From the NCBI GenBank assembly GCA_002633005.1, contig NMRA01000219.1:495037-559036 (forward strand): 64,000 nt of DNA. The letters are read 5' to 3'. The position numbers and the translations under genes were made by a program. The notes below the pieces were generated by a model. That model made no database searches. It was not told the DNA's origin and saw only the letters and a program-made list of their open reading frames with translations. Source of the DNA: Phoronis australis. Lineage: Eukaryota > Phoronida > Phoronidae. Below are positions 60,301 through 64,000 of this stretch, in pieces. Each line of letters starts with the position of its first letter. Position 1 is the first letter of the stretch.

Positions 60301-62315
60301 AACAGACACATCACTTGCCACGATGTATTCCAGTGACAAACCTACGTGACTGGCCAGAATGTATTCTTGTGAACAGACATATCACTGGCCAGGATGTATT
60401 CCAGTGACAAACAGACGTGACTGGCCAGAATGTATTCCAGTGACAAACAGACATATCACTGGCCAGGATGTATTCTTGTGACAAACAGACATATCACTAG
60501 CCAGGATGTAGTCTTGTGACAAATAGACATATCACTGGCCAGGATGTAATGCAGTGACGAACAGACATGACTGGCCAGAATGTATTCTTGTGACGAACAG
60601 ACATATCACTGGCCAGGATGCATTCCAGTGACAAACAGACATATCACTGGCCAGGATGTATTCTTGTGACAAACTTGTGCACATGGTTGGTCAGTAACTG
60701 TGAGTATTTACACCTAACCACCAGAAAGAACATGAGGTCTATAGCACAGCTTAGAAGCTTACATGGACCTATGAAATCAGACTGTTAAAATTGAACTTAA
60801 AATTATATGAAGTTGGTTTATATTAAATTACTGCATGATAATACTCACCTTTTTATTTTTGGACCTTTCTGCTGGGGGTGTGCTCTTGAATTCCGGATGT
60901 CTCGGCAACTTTTCGACAAATAACCTAAACAGGATACACTAGGTTGTGAGTAAATTTAAATTATCAGCATTGGAATATAATTGTGTAGAACAGCCAGCAA
61001 TATCACAATCATAACACAATATCATGACCTGCACACAGTCACATAACTCAAATAGTCAACTTTCCATCAACCTTTCTTTCACAAGTTGAACAGAAACATC
61101 CCGACTTGAACAGAAACAAAGTCTGTATTCATAAGATGCAGTATTTACAAGTGCATGAAACATGCAATACTCGTCCGAGTTATAACCCACCCTTGAAATT
61201 TTCAAATTTTCGCTTTAAAAAGCCCATGCTCTACTTTTCGCCCATCCCCAACATAAAGAGGAAAATCATTACATGTTTGGATGGACAACAAAGACACTAA
61301 TAGCTGACCACCAAAAACAAAACCAAAAATACATACACAAATAATTAATGAATAACAAAAAGACAGTAATGGCAAATATGATCAAGACTTCCTTAAAAGT
61401 GCCACTGTGTTTGTGAGCATCCATGTCGTGAGAATTTCAGATCCCTCAACCTGAGGCTAATGAACATTTATTTCCAGTGGAACCTTGCCGTATTCAGGTG
61501 CTAAAATACCTGTCTCTTAATGAAGATTCGTTGGCTCATATACATTCTTATATTATGGTACATATGTTGAAAAATAGCAAAAACATTTACGCAAGCAACC
61601 ATTCTCCCATCAAAGACTTTAATGTAAAAAATTTTGTATTTATATGCCTCGGTTCGTCACACACTGTAATTTTTTATTTCCTAAAGTAAAGGGGCATTTC
61701 AATGTTGTTTAGATATCAATGTTGAATTCTTACTTAACCAATGCTTTCTGAGCTTTAAAAACATCTTGAATTGTAGCCAAGTAAACCAGCGACTCAAGCC
61801 ACAGGAAATGTGTACGTGCAACATTTTCCAATTCACAATTTTAGCAATGGCCATTCCCAATAAATTCAGAAGGTTTTTCATACGTCATTAGTGGCCTCAA
61901 TGTTCTTATTGCAAACAGTAATCAAATCCTATCTAGTACGAAACATCAAGAAACTGATTTCATGAGCTTCAGTGGCTTAATTCATGTTTCATTTTTGCCA
62001 GCTTAAAACTGAAGAAAAGTGTTTCCCAAGTAGCCTGGGTGTTAACCCCTGCTGAGGTACTATGGAGCACTGACACCAAACAGAGAAGACTTATCACACT
62101 TACGTAACAAATTTTGAATACAATATGAATGCACTTTCCAGATTGCGTTCCTCATAGTAAACGTTCGCCATCCTTATCATCTCCAGTCCAGAGCGAAGGT
62201 AGCGTTTCGGTGGAATACTGGGATCAACATCGACCTTGCACCCATAGTCACACAAAGCACGCACACGGGATGATGGGTCATGGATATCAGAAAACATGGT
62301 GCCAGTTGACGGCAT
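54346..62315 (-). CDS. STAMBP: STAMBP/AMSH orthologue, K63-specific JAMM deubiquitinase
   Basis: Nine coding exons on the minus strand: 62104-62315, 60849-60924, 59055-59147, 58231-58688, 57366-57564, 56341-56478, 55336-55448, 54823-54925, 54346-54411. They give 485 residues in frame (human AMSH has 424). Residues 1-96 form the USP8/MIT-like N-domain ([36 protein letters not shown]). A charged coiled coil follows (R/K/E/Q-rich, from about 97 to 170), then a Pro-rich linker with a PPSY motif (237-240), and the JAMM domain. Catalytic residues are visible: Glu337, His392, His394, Ser402, Asp405. The second zinc site of AMSH is present too: His407, Cys448, His454, His456. The enzyme removes K63-linked ubiquitin from endosomal cargo with STAM/ESCRT-0. 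A 5' UTR acceptor (CTTGCAG) just upstream of the ATG suggests a non-coding first exon. A second Met at residue 7 is an alternative start. Confidence 0.96.
59910..59980 (+). tRNA. tRNA-like sequence, anticodon GGT (Thr), probably pseudogene or SINE head
   Basis: GCCCCAT pairs with TTGGGGC (one T-T mismatch) as an acceptor stem. TCTGC/GCAGA forms a perfect five-pair anticodon stem around ATGGTTA with T33 and anticodon GGT. CCGGG-TTCGAGT-CCCCG is a T arm with one C-C mismatch. A-box (TTGCCTCAGTGGGCTAG) and B-box (GGTTCGAGTCC) promoters are good. The D stem is poor and eukaryotic Thr-GGT genes are rare. It lies antisense in a STAMBP intron. A tRNA-derived SINE or decayed tRNA is more likely than a working gene. 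Confidence 0.5.
60240..60672. repeat. About 37-bp minisatellite, 12 copies, in STAMBP intron
   Basis: Units read ACTGGCCAGGATGTATTCCA followed by GTGACAAACAGACATATC, alternating with a TTCTTGTGACG variant. The core recurs at about 36-38 bp spacing between the exons 60849-60924 and 59055-59147. Several units contain near-palindromic CACTGG/CCAGTG ends. Confidence 0.9.
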
Positions 62316-62951
62316 GGTGACTCATGTAACCTGCAAGAATAGTAAGGACAGAAATGAACAAGAGAAAAAAATTCCCAGGAGCACTACTTATCCATGACCA
62401 ATGACCAGACAGTTGGTCCTGAAGTTGAAATTTCTCCAGTTTGAAACCGCCTCCAAATTTAGACACCAAAATTCAAGTTGAAATGGCATTTTCTTGATAC
62501 TCAAGATTGGAACAAGGGCGTTTTCTGTGTTCATCATATTTCTCATATATTAGACAATGTGAGTTGTATCAACAGAGAAAATAGACTATACTGTTCATAC
62601 AATCGTCAAAAATTACTGCCAACACATTTTCATGCATGAACCCCATAACATGTAACACTGAGGTGAGTGATCCTTTGTCGATTAATCTCTTGTATTTGGG
62701 ACGCCCATTATTGCCCACTTCTAAATTTGGTACGAGCTCTGACCCAGAGCAAAGCATGTTTGATTGATTTGTTGATTTATTTAACTATAGTGATCCACAA
62801 AATAATACCATACAACACAACAAAGACATACATTCAGACAGATGAGAGTTACGGGTAAAAGTACACAAAAATCAATTAATTGACGTACGGATGGCATGAA
62901 AAAGTAAAAAATTATTTTCAACATGCCCCGCCCTATCTAAGTTTCTAGCAA

Positions 62952-62983
<32 letters not shown>

Positions 62984-64000
62984 GCTCAAAAATAAATAGA
63001 TGAATAAATTAAAATAAATAAAATTGTTTGTTTTCTCCTTAACCTACCATGTAAATCTCATATCGGTGGGAACGAGTTTTCAAATGTAAAAGTTACTGCC
63101 TGCTGAATAGTTGAACTCCGGCCTAATCTTTTACAATACCTTGGTTCCATTGCTATTCAGACCCAGGCCTTTATCCAGGATTTCGAAAATAGGGTGTCCA
63201 AAATGGGGTTCCCAATATTCCAGGGCGTCCATGATTCTCTGACGCGTAACCCGCCACCCCCAGCAATCCACCCAAGCACACAGATTTTTTTACAAAAAAT
63301 GCATAAACCAAGGTTTTTACATCTACATTTACAAAACAGCCTTCTGTAGTGAGCATTTTTACTAAAAAAAACTGTAGACCCAGACATTTACATGCCTATC
63401 AATCAAGTATGAACATAGCAACATTGTATATACTTTGTATATACATTGTATATTTCTTCCTGCTTTGAAAAAAGGGCCACCACAATGTGTATGTGTCCAC
63501 ACTTGAAAGGTTCCTATTGATAGTGGGCATCCAAATGATACATTGGGAGCCTGGCAAGGGAGTCCATATTAGTGCTAGGGGGTCCATTTGGAGTATGCTG
63601 CATAAAGGCCTGTTCAGACCTCACTGCCATAATGCCCGAAGTTGTTCATCACTACGGTATTCCAAATGCACTTCTGCAAAACCTTTGGCCAGCCCTTGTT
63701 TTATTACACTGGTGTCAAACAACGCAACAGTCTACCAAATAACTTATAAGAAGTAGAATCTTCCTAGTCAAACTTAAACACCATATTTAGACACTAGTAA
63801 TTTACATACACAAAACTTGAGAAGTCCAAAAGTACATAAGTCATGAATATGTGTATTCTTGCATATTCAATCAACACATTTCAAAGAAAAAGAGTGCAAA
63901 CAAAATATTAAAATGCAAGGAAAATGACATTTGCAAGTAAATTCCAATATTTTGCCAAGGAAGGATGGGGTGTCCTAACTCCCAACATACCCCCCCCCCC
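62316..64000. other. STAMBP upstream region and window end
   Basis: The region should contain the STAMBP 5' UTR intron and promoter, reading leftwards. Visible features are the 5' UTR acceptor directly above the start codon, an (AAT)n microsatellite (62952-62980) and a terminal poly(C) run (63991-64000) that probably marks a contig edge. No other gene was recognised. Confidence 0.5.
62952..62980. repeat. (AAT)n microsatellite
   Basis: About ten AAT units without interruption, upstream of STAMBP. Confidence 0.9.

Overview
This is a eukaryotic, almost certainly metazoan, window: genes are split into short exons with GT-AG introns of mixed phase, flanking DNA is AT-rich, and there are animal-type mobile-element remnants (LINE reverse transcriptases, a THAP element, a hAT-like MITE) plus an animal STAMBP/AMSH gene. 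A marine invertebrate fits best, but the sequence does not name the species. Several isolated N characters sit between near-identical flanks, which points to a draft diploid assembly with unmerged contig ends.

Left 52 kb (+ strand): a head-to-tail cluster of cytosolic glutathione S-transferase (GST) genes, closest in motif style to the delta/epsilon group. GST-A (exons 3144-6893) lacks its first exon in the window. GST-B (9207-12157) is a complete ordinary four-exon, 213-residue GST. GST-C (32865-37800) is a single GST domain with an extra first exon that starts with a Src-like acylation motif (MGCVRSK) and with a long C-terminal tail. GST-D (39701-51486) is the main discovery: 13 exons splice in one continuous frame into a 942-residue protein made of four consecutive GST modules, behind a myristoylation/palmitoylation-type N-terminus (MGNACAS) and a basic stalk. 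The C-terminal exon of each module is fused, without an intron, to the N-terminal exon of the next. A third candidate acylated first exon (MGASSSC, 27804) lies upstream of an unrecognised exon ending at 30232.

Between the genes: a 2.3 kb inverted-repeat element with a 6-bp target duplication inside a GST-A intron, with a second fold-back element nested in it; two degenerate LINE fragments; a frameshifted THAP-domain element with 16-bp perfect terminal inverted repeats; minisatellites; hairpins; and four artefactual segment duplications at single-N gaps. The interval 12.3-27.8 kb shows no confident gene.

Right 12 kb (- strand): a complete nine-coding-exon STAMBP/AMSH orthologue (62315 down to 54346), a K63-specific JAMM deubiquitinase, convergent with GST-D. 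Its introns hold a tRNA-like sequence and a 12-copy minisatellite.

How it fits together: all GST exons share one phase pattern (exon 1 ends in phase 0, then 59 nt, then 142 nt, then the C-terminal exon), so the cluster grew by tandem duplication of whole genes and, in GST-D, of a three-exon unit within a gene. The acylation motifs imply, but do not prove, that two or more of these detoxification-type enzymes are tethered to membranes.
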